Positions 48,010 to 59,800 of a DNA stretch of 64,000 bases are shown here, in pieces. Numbering within the stretch: the stretch's first letter is position 1; the number at the start of each line of letters is the position of its first letter. The DNA comes from Ashinkailepas kermadecensis (taxonomy: Eukaryota > Arthropoda > Thecostraca > Neolepadidae). The position numbers and the translations under genes were made by a program. The DNA is taken from positions 652,501-716,500 of the forward strand of contig JAOTOM010005054.1 in assembly GCA_034440615.1 (NCBI GenBank), read 5' to 3'. The notes under the pieces are model-generated. The model did not search any database, was not told the origin of the DNA, and saw nothing but the letters and a program-made list of their open reading frames with translations.

Positions 48010-48660
48010 GGGGGCAGTGAGTGGCAGGTGGTAGGTGGTAGGAGTGGGAAAAAACCTAGCGAAGCAGCTCAACAGACAGGAGTAGTAACAACATCCAACA
48101 GGTTCCAGGCATTGGAGGACTGCCCCCAGGATAGTGATAGGGATAGTGATAGCAGCAAGGAGAAAGTGCTAGTCGTAGGAGACTCTCGTGTGCGGCATTT
48201 GGATAGGGTATTCTGTAAAGGTCGGAAAGGTAGGAGGTGCATCACCAGGCCTGGTGCCAAAGTTAGAGACCTGGTCCAAGTGGTCGCACAGGCCACCAGC
48301 GAAAACCAGTTCAGTACAGTTATAGTGCAGGTAGGAGTGAACAACATAGGTCCTGCTAGGAGTGAGGAGCTGATGCAGGACTACAGGGCCCTTCTGGCCA
48401 CCCTGAAGCAAAGCAATAGCAGAGTTATTGTGACAGCTATTCTGCCTAGGGCTGGAGTCTCCCCTGAGTGGAGCTCTAGGGCACTGGCAGCCAATGCCAG
48501 GGTAGGTAGGCTTTGCAATGAGTTAGGTTTGACTTTTGTTGACAAGTGGTGCAGGTTTTATGGCTCATCTGACCTCTATCGGAGGGATGGCTTGCACTTC
48601 TCTGAGAAGGGGGTGCAAGTGTTAGGCAAAGTATACGAACATGTCCTTCAGGGAAACTAG
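48010..48660 (+). CDS. CR1-like LINE ORF1, copy 2 (5'-truncated, SGNH domain complete)
   Basis: Homology with copy 1 begins at its linker (GGGGGCAGTGAGTGGCAGG), so the coiled coil and 5' UTR are missing. The frame 48028-48660 is open: VLVVGDSRVRHLDRVF (residues 50-65), IVQVGVNNIGPARS, VTAILPRAGVSPEW and RRDGLHFSEKGV, i.e. GDS, GVNN and DGLH blocks of an SGNH hydrolase-like fold. No internal stop was seen. The natural start codon is lost; the ATG at 48028 is internal. It ends 8 bp before the ATG of ORF2. Confidence 0.8.
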   Translation, partial: GGSEWQVVGGRSGKKPSEAAQQTGVVTTSNRFQALEDCPQDSDRDSDSSKEKVLVVGDSRVRHLDRVFCKGRKGRRCITRPGAKVRDLVQVVAQATSENQFSTVIVQVGVNNIGPARSEELMQDYRALLATLKQSNSRVIVTAILPRAGVSPEWSSRALAANARVGRLCNELGLTFVDKWCRFYGSSDLYRRDGLHFSEKGVQVLGKVYEHVLQGN

Positions 48661-48668
48661 ATAATGGG

Positions 48669-51654
48669 GTGGGGAGGGAAGAATTGGCATTGCCATCTCA
48701 GGGATATGTCAATAGTGACAACATAGGCAATAGAACCTCACAGTCAGCAAATAGGGGTAGCAGTAGATCAAGGGGGCAGAGTGGTGGCTCATCCAGAGAT
48801 GATAGAGCTACTCAACATAAAAAAGCCAAAGATGGTCTTGGAACTTTTGTTAAGTGTATGATGCTTAATGCTCAGAGCATTCGATCCAAATTTGATGAGT
48901 TCAAGTATTATGTTGCTGAGGAGAAACCAGATTTTGTTTGCATTACTGAGGCATGGGTCAGTGAGGGATATTTTGGGGATAACTTGCAGGACTATGAGAT
49001 CCAGGGATACAATATGTTTTCATGCAATAGGGGTCCAGCAGTGAAAGGGGGTGGTGTAATGCTCTATGTGAATAGCTTATACAGTTCTCAAAAAGTAGTA
49101 GATGGGGTGAAAAATGTGTCTGTGGAGTCCATTTGGCTTGATGTTGCTGTGGGAAAAGGCAACAACAATAAACTGAGGATAGGAGCTTTGTATCGATCAG
49201 GAACCTTGCCACATTTTCAGCAACTGGAGCTTGATAAGGTGATTTGTGAGGAAATCAGTAGAAACTTTCAGAGGAAATGCCTTATTCTTGGTGACTTTAA
49301 TCTAAAGGGATATGAAAATGTTGGTGTTGGCTCCCCATCATGTAAACTGTTTAGGAAATGCCTTGAAGAGGACTTGTTCTTACACCAGTTTGTAATGGAA
49401 CCAACCAGGCAGGGCTCATTCTTGGACCTTGTCTTCTCAGATTTAAGTGATTTAGTTCAAGACTTGACTGTAGGAGAAACTCTGGGAAGAAGTGACCATA
49501 ACATAGTGAGATTCAAGGCACAGGTATCAGGGACAATCAAGGATAATTTGGCAAAGATTCCAAATTTTAACAGGGCAGACTTTGCCTGCATGAGAGGGGC
49601 TTTAAGTGCCATAAAATGGGAAGAAGAATTCTTTGATTTAAATGCCTGTGAAATGTGGGAAAAGTTCAAATCCTACTGGAGGGAAATTCAGATTAGACAT
49701 GTTCCCCAAAAGCAAAGGCGCAAAAGAAGGGTAGGAAAGCCAGCATGGCTTACACCAGATGTGATGAAAGCAATTAAGGCTAAGAAAGGTGCATTTAGAG
49801 TATTTAAGGAGGCTTCAAATATCGTAAATCTAAGGTCGTATCAAAAATCTAGAGACGCTGTGAAGCAGAAAATCAGAGCAGCAAAGCGAGCAAAAGAATT
49901 GGATTTGGCTAGGAACTGTAATGGGGACAGTAAAAAGTTCTTTAGTTTCTACAAGCTAAGTAAAGTTTCAAGCACAATTGGTCCACTGGATGTAAATGGG
50001 ACTATATTGAGTGAGGATAGTGAGATGGTTGAGGAGCTGAGCAAGCAGTTTAAATCAGTGTTTACAGTGGAGGATGTGACTAATCTGCCAACCGTGAACC
50101 ACAGTTCAGTGACAGATGATCAGATAGTGATTCATTGATAGTGATATTGTTTTCAATTATATCAGAAAAATAAAGACAAACAAGGCAGCAGGACCCGATG
50201 GAATTTATGCTAGGGTATTGCGGGAAGCTGAAAAGGAAGTGGCAATTCCACTTAGTATGATATTTTGTAGATCAGTTTCGCAAAATGAAATTCCAACAGA
50301 TTGGAAAAGGGCAAATGTAGTTCCTATTTTCAAGAAAGGAGAAACAGGGAAAGTTGAAAACTATAGGCCAGTAAGCCTCACATCCCTAGTCTGCAAGGTA
50401 CTCGAATCAATTATCAAGGATAGAATAGTTAGTTTTCTGGAAGGAAACAGATTGATTCAAGATACTCAACATGGGTTTAGAAAAGGGCGATCGTGCCTCA
50501 TAAATCTCTTGGACTTTTTGAATTTTGCTACAGAACAATTTGATCAGGGAAATCAGGTTGATGTAGCATATCTTGACTTTAGTAAGGCCTTTGACAAGGT
50601 ACCCCATAAACGGTTAGCTTCAGGTCCATGGTATTGCAGGTAGCATCCTAAAATGGATAGAGTTGTGGCTTTCAGATAGACAGCAGAGAGTGATGCTAAA
50701 TGGTACAAAGTCATCATGGCAAAATGTTCTTAGTGGAGTCCCCCAGGGGTCGGTACTGGGGCCACTATTGTTCATTATATATGTGAATAGCATTGAATGT
50801 GGCCTAAGCAGTAAGGTTTTGAAATTTGCGGATGATTTGAAGATCTTTAGGGCAATAACAGGGCAAAATGAGCAGGTTTTGCTGCAGAAAGACGTGGACG
50901 AGCTAGTGAAGTGGTCCGAAAAATGGCAAATGAAGTTTAATTTTGATAAGTGCAAAGTCATGCATGTAGGTAGGCAGCATATGAAGGCTCCATACTTGAT
51001 GGGTGGCCAAGTACTATCTGTGACTCAGCAGGAGAAGGACTTAGGTGTTATTTTGAACACAAAATTGGGGGCATCAGAACAGACCAAAGAAGCCAGGAAG
51101 AAGGCACTAAGAATGCTTGGGGCAATACAGAGGAATGTGTCATACAAAGTGAGGAGGTCATCAGGAAGCTTTACTGTGCATATGTCAGGCCACATTTGGA
51201 ATACTGTGTCCAAGCTTGGTCCCCTAGTTATGGGAAAGATTGTTGGCTTTTAGAGAGAGTACAAAAGAGGGCAACAAAAATGGTTAATGGTATAGGCAAC
51301 CTGGAATATGAGGAAAGACTGAAGAAATTGAACATGTTTTCACTTAGATATAGAAGGCTGAGAGGAGATCTCATCGAGGTTTTTAAATTTGTTCATGGTC
51401 AGGAACAGGGATATCTCAGGGAAATGTTTGAATTTAACAGAAATGATGCAATTAGAGGTCATCAATTCAAAATTAAAGTTAATCACAGCAGGACAAGGTT
51501 AAGACAGTCTTTCTTCACCAACAGGGTAGTAGAACACTGGAACCAGCTGCCAGGAACCATTGTCAGTAGCAACACACTGAACATCTTTAAAAACGGCATA
51601 GACAATCATTATAAGAATAGGGGAATTGTTTTTCTGTATTCCAGGGAAGGTTGA
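48669..51654 (+). pseudogene. CR1-like LINE ORF2 (AP endonuclease + RT), copy 2
   Basis: The first frame 48669-50138 carries an AP-type endonuclease: LNAQSIRSKFDEF, PDFVCITEAWVSE (Glu), KGGGVMLYV, IGALYR, CLILGDFNLKG (D, N), SFLDLVFSDL and GRSDHNIV (SDH). It then has the RT N-terminus to a frameshift and stop at 50138. RT continues: NKAAGPDGIYARVL, FKKGE..VENYRPVSLTSLVCKVLE, TQHGFRKGRSC, motif A VAYLDFSKAFDKVPHKR (50560-50610), an 8-bp deletion relative to copy 3 near 50615, motif B GVPQGSVLGPLLFIIYVN, and motif C FADD intact at 50825-50836. A further frameshift near 51150 precedes the C-terminus (HLEYCVQAWSP, RRLRGDLIEVFKF, FF.NRVVEHWNQLP). About three lesions; the catalytic residues are preserved. 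Confidence 0.9.
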
Positions 51655-52218
51655 TCAACAGGGAGGAGTGGCAGTTGGGAGGAGTTTGTAATTGTTGACT
51701 GTGTTATGAAATAGCAAGTGAGTCTCTTATTAAGTCTAAATGCTTTATAACTTTATATAGGGTGTACCTAGCAGTGGATTCAGCACCTTCCTTCGGGATG
51801 TGATACTGATGAGATTGTCTATGGTAGCACAATAGGTATGATGGGAGGAGTTTGTAATTGTTGAGTGTATTATGCAATAGCAAGTGAGTCTCTTATTAAG
51901 TCTGAACGCTTTATGAATTTCTGTGGGATGTGCCTAGCAGTGGATTCGGCACCTTCCTTCGGGATGCGATGCTGATGAGGTTGTCTATGGTGGCACGATG
52001 GGTGTGATGGGAGGAGCTTGTGATTATTGAGGGTGTTAGGCGGTAGCAAGTGAGTGGTGTTAGATGGGCTGGGATATATAGCTTCCTAGGAACTTGGGAT
52101 AAGGGATTGATTGGGGTGGGAGTATGTACATTCTAGTACCTTTTCTAGATAGGCTTAACCCAGATGGGCCCCTGTGGCTCTTATTAAGCCTTAATACTTT
52201 ATGACTTTATGACTTTAT
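51655..52218 (+). mobile_element. CR1-like 3' UTR of copy 2 with (ACTTTATG)n tail
   Basis: Two diverged ~180-bp units (CTCTTATTAAGTCT..GGTGTACCTAGCAGTGG at 51722 and 51890) are followed by GGGCCCCTGTGGCTCTTATT at 52168 and an ACTTTATG microsatellite to 52218. A short microsatellite rather than poly(A) is the CR1 hallmark. Confidence 0.85.
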
Positions 52219-55016
52219 GCTCAGAGTATGCGATCCAAATTTGATGAGTTCTAGTGTTATGTTGCTGACGAGGAACCAGATTTTGTTTGCACTACTGAGG
52301 CATGGGTCAGTGAGGGGTATTTTGGGGATAACTTGCAGGACTATGAGATCCAGGGATACAATATGTTTTCATGCAATAGGGGTCCAGCAGTGAAAGGGGG
52401 TGGTGTAATGCTCTATGTGAATAGCTTATTCAGTTCTTAAAAAGTAGCAGATTGGTTAAAAAAATGTGTCTGTGGAGTCCATTTGGCTTGATGTTGCTGT
52501 GGGAAAAGGCAACAGAAATAAATTGAGGATAGGAGCTTTGTACCGATCAGGAACCTTGCCACATTCTCAACAATTGGAGCTCGATAAGGTGATTTGCGAG
52601 GAAATCATAGAAATCTTCGGAGGATATGCCTTATTCTTGGTAACTTTAATCTAAAAGGATATGAAAATGTTGGTGTTGGCTCCCCATCAGGTAAACTGTT
52701 TAGGAAATGCCTTGAAGAGGACCTGTTCCTACACCAGTTTGTAACGGAACCAATATGGCAGTCCTCATTCTTGGACCTTGTCATCTCAGATTTAAGTGAT
52801 TTGGTTCAAGACTTGACTGTAGGAGAAACTCTGCGAAGAAGTGACCATAAAATAGTGAGATTCAACGCACAAATAAAGGGCGCAATCAAGGATAATTTGG
52901 CAAAGGTTCCAAATTTTAACAGGGCAGACTTTGACTGCATGAGAGCGGCTTTAAGTGCCATGAAATGGGTAGAAGAATTCTCCAATTTAAATGCCTCTGA
53001 AATGTGGGAAAAGTTCAAATCTTACTTGAGGGAAATTCAGATTAGACATGTCCCCCAAAAGCAGAGGCGCAAAAGAACGGTAGGAAAGCCAGCATGGCTT
53101 ACACCAGATTGGATAAAAGCAACTAAGGCTAAGAAAGATGCATTTAGAGTATTTAAGGAAGCTTCAAATATCGAAAATATAAGGTCGTATCAAAAAGCTA
53201 GAGATCCTGTGAAGCAGAAAACCAGAGCAGCAAAGCGAGCAAAAGAATTGGATTCGGCTAGGAACTGTAATGGGGACAGCAAAACGTTCTTTAGTTTCTA
53301 CAAGCTAAGTAAAGTTTCAAGCGCAATTGGTCCAGTGGAAGTAAATGGGACTATATTGAGTGAGGATGCTGAGATGGTTGAGGAGCTGAGCAAGCAGTTT
53401 AAATAAGTGTTTACAGTGGAGAATGTGACTAATCTGACAACCGTGCACCACAGTTCAGTGACAGGTGATCAGATGAACGATGTTGATTTCATCGATAGTG
53501 ATGTTGTTTTCAATTATATCAGGAAAATAAAACCAAACAAGGCAGCAGGACCTGTTGGAATTTATGCTAGGGTTTTGCGGGAAGCTGAAAATGAACTGGC
53601 AATTCCACTTAGTATAATATTTTGTAGATCAGTTTCACAAAATGAAATTCCAACAGATTTGAAAAGGGTAAATGTAGTTCCTATTTTCAAGAAAGGAGAA
53701 AGAGGAAAGTTCAAAACTAGAGGCCAGTAAGCTTCACACCCCTGGTCTACGAGGTACCAGAATTAATTATCAAGGATATAATAGTTAGTTTTCTGGAAGG
53801 AAACAGATTGATTCAAGATACTGAACATGGGTTTAGAAAAGGGCGATCTTGTCTCACAAACCTCTTGGACTTTTCAATTTGTTACAGAACAATTTGATCA
53901 GGGAAATCAGGTTGACGTAGCATATCTTGACTTTAGTAAGGCCTTTGACAAGGTACCCCATACACGGTTAATGATGCAGCTTCAGGTCCATGGCATTGCA
54001 GGTAGCATCCTAAAATGGATAGAGTTGTGGCTTTCAGATAGACAGCAGAGAGTGATGCTAAATGGTACAAAGTCATCATGGCAAAATGATTTTAGTGAAG
54101 TACCCAGGGTTCAGTACTGAGGCCAATATTGTTCATTATATTTGTAAATAACATTGAAGGTGGCCTAAGCAGTAAAGTTTTGAAATTTGCGGATTATTTG
54201 AAGGTCTTTAGGGCAATAACAGAACACAATGAGCAGGTCTTGCTGCAGAAAGGCTTAGACGAACTTGTGAATGGTCCGAAAAATGGCAAATGAAATTTAA
54301 TTTTGACAAGTGCAAAATCATGCATGTAGGTAGGCAGCATATGAAGGTTCCATACTTGATGGGTGGCCAATCTGTACTATCTGTGACTCAGCAGGAGAAT
54401 AACTTAGGTGTTATTTTGAACACAAAATTTGGGGCATCAGAACAGACCAAAGAAGCCAGGAAGAAGGCACTAAGAATGTTTGTGGCAATAAATAGGAATG
54501 TATAATACAAAAGTGAGGAAGTCATCAGGAAGCTTTACTGTGCATATGTCAAGCCACATTTCGAATACCGTGTCCAAGCTTGGTCCCCTAGTTATGAAAG
54601 AGATTGTTGGGTTTTAGAGAGTACAAAAGAGGGCAACAAAAATGGTTAATGTTATAGGCAACATGGCATATGAGGAAAGATTGAAGAAATTGAATATGTT
54701 TTCACTTAGATATAGAAGGCTGAGTGGAGATCTCATCGAGGTCTTTAAATTTGTTCATGGTCAGGAACAGGGATATATCAGGGAAATGTTTCAATTCAAC
54801 AGAAATGATGCAATTAGAGGTCATCAATTCAAAATTAAAGTTAATTACAGCAGGACAAGGTTAAGACAGTCCTTCTTCACCAACAGGGTAGTAGAACACT
54901 GGAACCAGCTGTCAGAAACCATTGTCAGTAGCAGCACACTGAACCTCTTTAAAAACAGCATAGATAATCATTATCAGAATAGAGGGCTTGTTTTTCTGTA
55001 TTCCAGGGAGGGTTGA
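52219..55016 (+). pseudogene. CR1-like LINE ORF2, copy 3 (5'-truncated, decayed)
   Basis: It starts at CTCAGAGTATGCGATCC, equivalent to copy 2 position ~48872, fused directly to the 3' tail of copy 2. The same EN and RT blocks follow with more lesions: stop near 52438, frameshift near 52615, stop at 53404, frameshifts near 53720 and 53870, stop near 54118. Motif A VAYLDFSKAFDKVPHTR is intact; motif C is FADY (54186-54197), a loss of a catalytic Asp. It retains the MMQLQVHG segment deleted in copy 2. C-terminus RRLSGDLIEVFKF to LYSREG, stop at 55016. Confidence 0.9.
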
Positions 55017-55135
55017 TCGACGGATTTGGTGGGCAACTGGTTCAGTGTCCAGAGTGCAACAAAGAAGGGCCCTTGTGGCTCATAGTTGCACTGATTTTTT
55101 ATGTCTTTATGTCTTTTATGTCTTTATGCCCTATA
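55017..55135 (+). mobile_element. Short CR1-like 3' UTR of copy 3 with (TTTATGTC)n tail
   Basis: Only ~80 bp before GGGCCCTTGTGGCTCATAG at 55067 and a TTTATGTC repeat to ~55130. It is much shorter than the copy 2 UTR, so it is a different subfamily end despite similar coding sequence. Confidence 0.75.
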
Positions 55136-55179
55136 TATGTACATGCAACATGTCTGCTTAATTTACATCCTAATTTACA

Positions 55180-56160
55180 TTTACATCCTATCGCCGTACC
55201 CTCGATTTGCACGTAGTTATCAGAATTATCTTTCATAAAGTTATTGTTGTCCAAAACCATATTAATCATTTCCAACACCTTGTCTGTTGGCATTTCTGGG
55301 CATGGTCTGGCTTCTAAGGCATGCCCATAGGCCTCAATTCTCTCGACACGAGGCACACTGGGATATAATTTGCTCACGTCCATGCAAAACATTAGCGGTT
55401 TGAAGCCATTCTTTTCTGGAAGGGGCTGCTCCACCTTTGCAAGCATGCCTAAGAAGTGTGGGGTGTCCCGCACATAGGTAGGCTGGGCCTCCACGTGTGC
55501 TCGCAGCTCCCGCTCAGCGACTTCAGCTACTCTTTCTGTGGCATGGTCTCGCCCACTAATTATGGCCCTTATGGGGTAGCCCTCCTTACGCCATCTTCGG
55601 GTTTCTTCTGAGGTCACCCGCTCGTGGAACATTAGGTACCACATAGCGACGTTGATACTTGCCAATGTATCCCTCAGAAAAATGTGAATCTACCAGTGTT
55701 TTAACCCTCCTCTGTATAGCTGGGGTTTGGTCCTTCACGGTTTCCTTATACGTTGACGGATTGGCTACGGCCCCCTTTAAGCTTTTACGGTAATATTCAC
55801 TGTTCAGAATAACTATGCCTGAGCCTTTATCTGTAGGACGGATGACTAACGAACTATCTTTAACGAGCTCGCCCAGGGCTTCCTCCTCCTCCTCCTTGGT
55901 TATGTTCGATAGACACGTCTTCTTGAGGCCGCTGATGACGTCGCGTGACACCTCCTCTAGGTACTGGTCGAGCCAGGGGTCTCGCCCATGGGGCGGCATC
56001 CAGCTGGAGGACTTGTACCACCTATAGTTTCCAAAAGTATGGGCCTCGACGTCCAGGCCTCGACCGGCCGACGCCAGCTGTCGGTCCGACCAGCGGGGCC
56101 ACATCGGGAGTGCAGCGTTGGGAATAACTGCGATCCTACAGAACTGCCGCAGCATCCGAG
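55180..56160 (-). pseudogene. Penelope-like element RT, N-terminal half
   Basis: On the minus strand, about 56155-55590: a leader, WLDQYLEEVSRDVISGLK, SLVIRPTDKGSGIVILNSEYY (typical PLE RPADKG block), TYKETVKDQTPAIQRRV. After a frameshift near 55630: EGYPIRAIISGRDHATERVA, HFLGMLAKVEQ, motif A LMFCMDVSKLYPSVPR (about 55395-55350), and YVQIEGTAIG (55205-55180). It breaks off at GTAIG, just before the end of the CR1 copy 3 tail, so motif C and the GIY-YIG domain are absent. It is a different PLE lineage from the one at 41 kb, whose box is GIAMGSPL. Confidence 0.8.
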
Positions 56161-56994
56161 GAAAGCTGGGACAGCTTCGGGCGGCCGCGGCAGAGTACGA
56201 TGCTACCCTTGAACCCTCTGAAATGCAGGTCGTTTACTATAACCCGTTTCACGACGGCCTATAAGCACCGGGATGCAGTCCATGACTTCGTCTGGTATGA
56301 AGTGCATATCATTGAAATATATGTACTTTATCTGTAGCTATGAAATGTTCCAGAAGTTTAAACTATAAAGTAATAAATTCAATACAAAACTCATCCAACA
56401 TATTCAAATAGTGACACTGCTTGAAAAAAAAAACCACTCCATTCATGGAAACAACTAGCTAATCTGGCCGCATTTGGCGCCTTGGCCGGGAGTGAGACTT
56501 GTCGGATAGAACATAAATTTGCTGTTGTATTACCAGCAAATATACAATATTGGGGAGTAAATGGTAGCATGTATCCTGTGGATTAATATTTTTCCTTTTG
56601 CGTTTATTTTATGGTTGTGAAGTACCTGTATTATGAATAAATATGGAAATACATCATTTCCAGATGCTACGATTCCATCATGACGCTCCCGAAAATATTA
56701 AATTATCTCCACTTTACAAGCGGGTTGTTTATAGTAACAACACCTTAACACCTTAAATACGATAATATCCATGGCTGAAGTCCATGGAGTTAAGCAAAAT
56801 GGATACAGGCCCATTATCCAAGTACATTGACTTTGATACCCATTGATGGTTGCCTGCGACTGCCCGTGATAAGAGGATAGATATCTGGCAGACCCCTACC
56901 CTTTCTCAAAGGATAACTCATGGATGGCCATTGCTTTGATATTTTACTTGTTCAATTTTCTATGTACATTTCTTTCCATAATTCTACATCTTAA
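56161..56994. other. No recognisable feature
   Basis: AT-rich, no domain visible; it may be the left part of the dispersed repeat that follows. Confidence 0.4.
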
Positions 56995-58463
56995 TACAAG
57001 ATTGCTTTTCCTGTCGCCTTGTGATGTCTTGGACATCATCATTTGGTGTTTAATGTATGTTTTTGAATCCTGGATTTAGAGGAAATTTTGTGAACAAGCC
57101 TACTCTAGGGGGGATAGTGTCCTTCCTATTTGTAGTATATGAAACACCCTGTGACTTCCAAGGGAGTTGCGAACCTTATGGGTCTGTTCCCGAACCCTCA
57201 TCCGGAATAGGTTGAGCGTCCATTTCCTCTACCGGTCGTTCCCGTGCCTCATCCGGAATTGGTTTACCTCAACCGGATGAGAAAAATCTAATCCGGCCGG
57301 TCAGCGGATGAGGAAGCGGGAAATCGGAATACGACAAATTTGCCGCAACAGTGGCGTTTAGATTCAAAACATTTATGCCGTGATTTCTGTCGGAAGAACG
57401 ATACTTGGGTCAAATATTTCGTAATTACTTTGTTTTAGAGCTGTTTGTTTTTCAAGAGGAAGTCAAGTCCTAAGAATCATGAGGTATGTAATGGTTGTGA
57501 TGAGTCGCCCGTGTGTCGTATCACAAGGTACATGACACTGAGCACCCGCGCAATCAGCCTCCATTTAGCGCATAGTAAATGTCATGGGTTAATTGATTGT
57601 AATGTATGTCGAACCGTATGGTTTTGAGAGGCTTCCCCCGAGATAGTTCCATTTTTAATATATATTTCTATGGGCACTCCCAGTCGATTCTAGTCCTTTC
57701 ATTTTCAATTAATTACTTTGCAGGTGCCATTGGGTTAGTTATGAAGTGATCACACTTAATAAGAGCCACACGCAGGATTAAATCAATTCCTCTCCTATCC
57801 ATACTGCTTGCTGATGGTAAGATGGTGACTATGAGCCTGCTCCGAACTGCTCCAAGTTGCTCTACTCTTTTTTTGGGAGCAGGGTCAGGAACAGACCCAT
57901 GGTCCATCTTCGTCCGACGGCAGAAAACAGAGAATGGCACAGATTTGCACATATGCGCCAAATAGCACTACAGCCATACCACCGCCAACAGCTGATTGAA
58001 GTACAAAACTCTACCGGTCGTTCCCGCGCCTCAACCTGGAAGACCTCTTCTGGCCGAAACTCAACCTATTCCGGATGAGGGTTCGGGAACAGACCCTATG
58101 TCAACTAGTAAATAAACACCTTGTGAATGTGGCACCATTCATCCTTCAAACAAGAAAATGGAGGATATCTTTCTTTTTGGAGAGGATAATGCTCTAGATG
58201 GAAAAGAGCCCGGACCAGTCTGCTTTTGTTTCTTACCTGTACTCATGGTGTTGCAATGCAATTCTGGAACTTTTATTGTCATGCTACGGTTTTAGCAATC
58301 TCAGCTTGTTCCGGCATTTGGACATTTTATCTACATTCACTTTTAGCAATTGAATTGTGTGGTGACACAAATTGGTATGTTATGTAGGCACACTGATTTT
58401 GACATTCTTGGTTGACATATTGCTGCTTGCAGTTCTAGCATACTCAGTGTATCAATACAATTG
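56995..58463 (+). repeat. Dispersed repeat, copy of 12421-12957, carrying an insertion
   Basis: Homologous to 12421-12957 reversed, on both sides of the 917-bp element. The family is not identified. Confidence 0.8.
57180..58096 (-). mobile_element. GGGTCTG-end MITE, copy 2 (917 bp)
   Basis: It is the reverse complement of 46651-47566, very similar by eye (a shared 60-residue frame at 57445-57627 differs at two residues). TSD TAT at 57177-57179 and 58097-58099; the empty site survives in the repeat copy at about 12767. Confidence 0.9.
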
Positions 58464-58855
58464 TGAACCTTTGTTGGCATGCCGTACCTTTGAATGAATG
58501 CTAAGCTTGCTAATGCATTGCTTTTATGTGCATCTATGTAATATTTGTTGTCACCAATAAATCAATGACTGAGGAAAATCAATATTTGCACTCCCAAGAG
58601 TAATTAGGTAGTGATCTGCATCTTCAATGGCCATACTGTGCGCTGGAATGTAAGCATAAAGAGGTAAATGAACCAGGTAGGGCGGCATGTGATAGGTAGC
58701 AAAGCAGGACTTTGGAATCAAGAGAGGGTATCAGACTGACACATTTTTACACCTCTGTCCAACCACGCCATGGGCATTTTTGCACTCTATGATTGCATGA
58801 ACTCAAGAATAATACACTCGAAATCCAAGAATGAGAAGTAAACACCCAACACTGG
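58464..58855. other. No recognisable feature
   Basis: Short unassigned segment. Confidence 0.4.
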
Positions 58856-58856
58856 T

Positions 58857-59800
58857 CGTGTGTGTACCCACGAGTGTGTCGTGTGTGTACCCACGAGTGT
58901 GTCGTGTGTGTACCCACGAGTGTGTCGTGTGTGTACCCACGAATGTGTCGTGTGTGTACCCACGAGTGTGTCGTGTGTGTGCCCACGAGTGTGTCGTGTG
59001 TGTACCCACGAGTGTGTCGTGTGTGTACCCACGAGTGTGTCGTGTGTGCACCCACGAGTGTGTCGTGTGTGTACCCACGAGTGTGTCGTGTGTGTACCCA
59101 CGAGTGTGTCGTGTGTGTACCCACGAATGTGTCGTGTGTGTGCCCACGAGTGTGTCGTGTGTGTACCCACGAGTGTGTCGTGTGTGTACCCACGAGTGTG
59201 TCGTGTGTGCACCCACGAGTGTGTCGTGTGTGTACCCACGAGTGTGTCGTGTGTGTACCCACGAGTGTGTCGTGTGTGTACCCACGAGTGTGTCGTGTGT
59301 GTGCCCATGAATGTGTCGTGTGTGTACCCACGAGTGTGTCGTGTGTGTACCCACGAATGTGTCATGTGTGTACCCACGAGTGTGTCGTGTGTGTACCCAC
59401 GAGTGTGTCGTGTGTGTACCCACGAGTGTGTCGTGTGTGTACCCACGAGTGTGTCGTGTGTGTACCCATGAATGTGTCGTGTGTGTACCCACGAATGTGT
59501 CGTGTGTGTGCCCACGAGTGTGTCGTGTGTGTACCCACGAATGTGTCGTGTGTGTACCCACGAGTGTGTCGTGTGTGTACCCACGAATGTGTCATTTGTG
59601 TACCCACGAGTGTGCCGTGTGGGTACCCACGATTGTGTCGTGTGTGTACCCACGAGTCCGTTGTGTGCATAGCCACGAGTTTGCCGTGTGTGTACTCACG
59701 AATGTGTCGTGTGTATATCCACGAGTGTGTCGTGTGAGTACCCACGAGTTTGTCGCGTGACTACCCACGAGCTCGTTGTGTAAGTACCCACTAGTGTATC
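58857..59800 (+). repeat. 23-bp minisatellite, about 40 units
   Basis: Unit GTGTACCCACGAGTGTGTCG plus TGT, with GAATG, GTGCCC and GTGCACCC variants interspersed. Units are near-identical up to ~59590 and increasingly diverged to 59800. Three units equal 69 bp, so frames on both strands remain open; none is a gene. Confidence 0.97.

Noticed and set aside
58747..59760. Open frames of 126-291 codons on both strands
   Set aside because: They are products of the 23-bp minisatellite; equivalent frames are open on the opposite strand.
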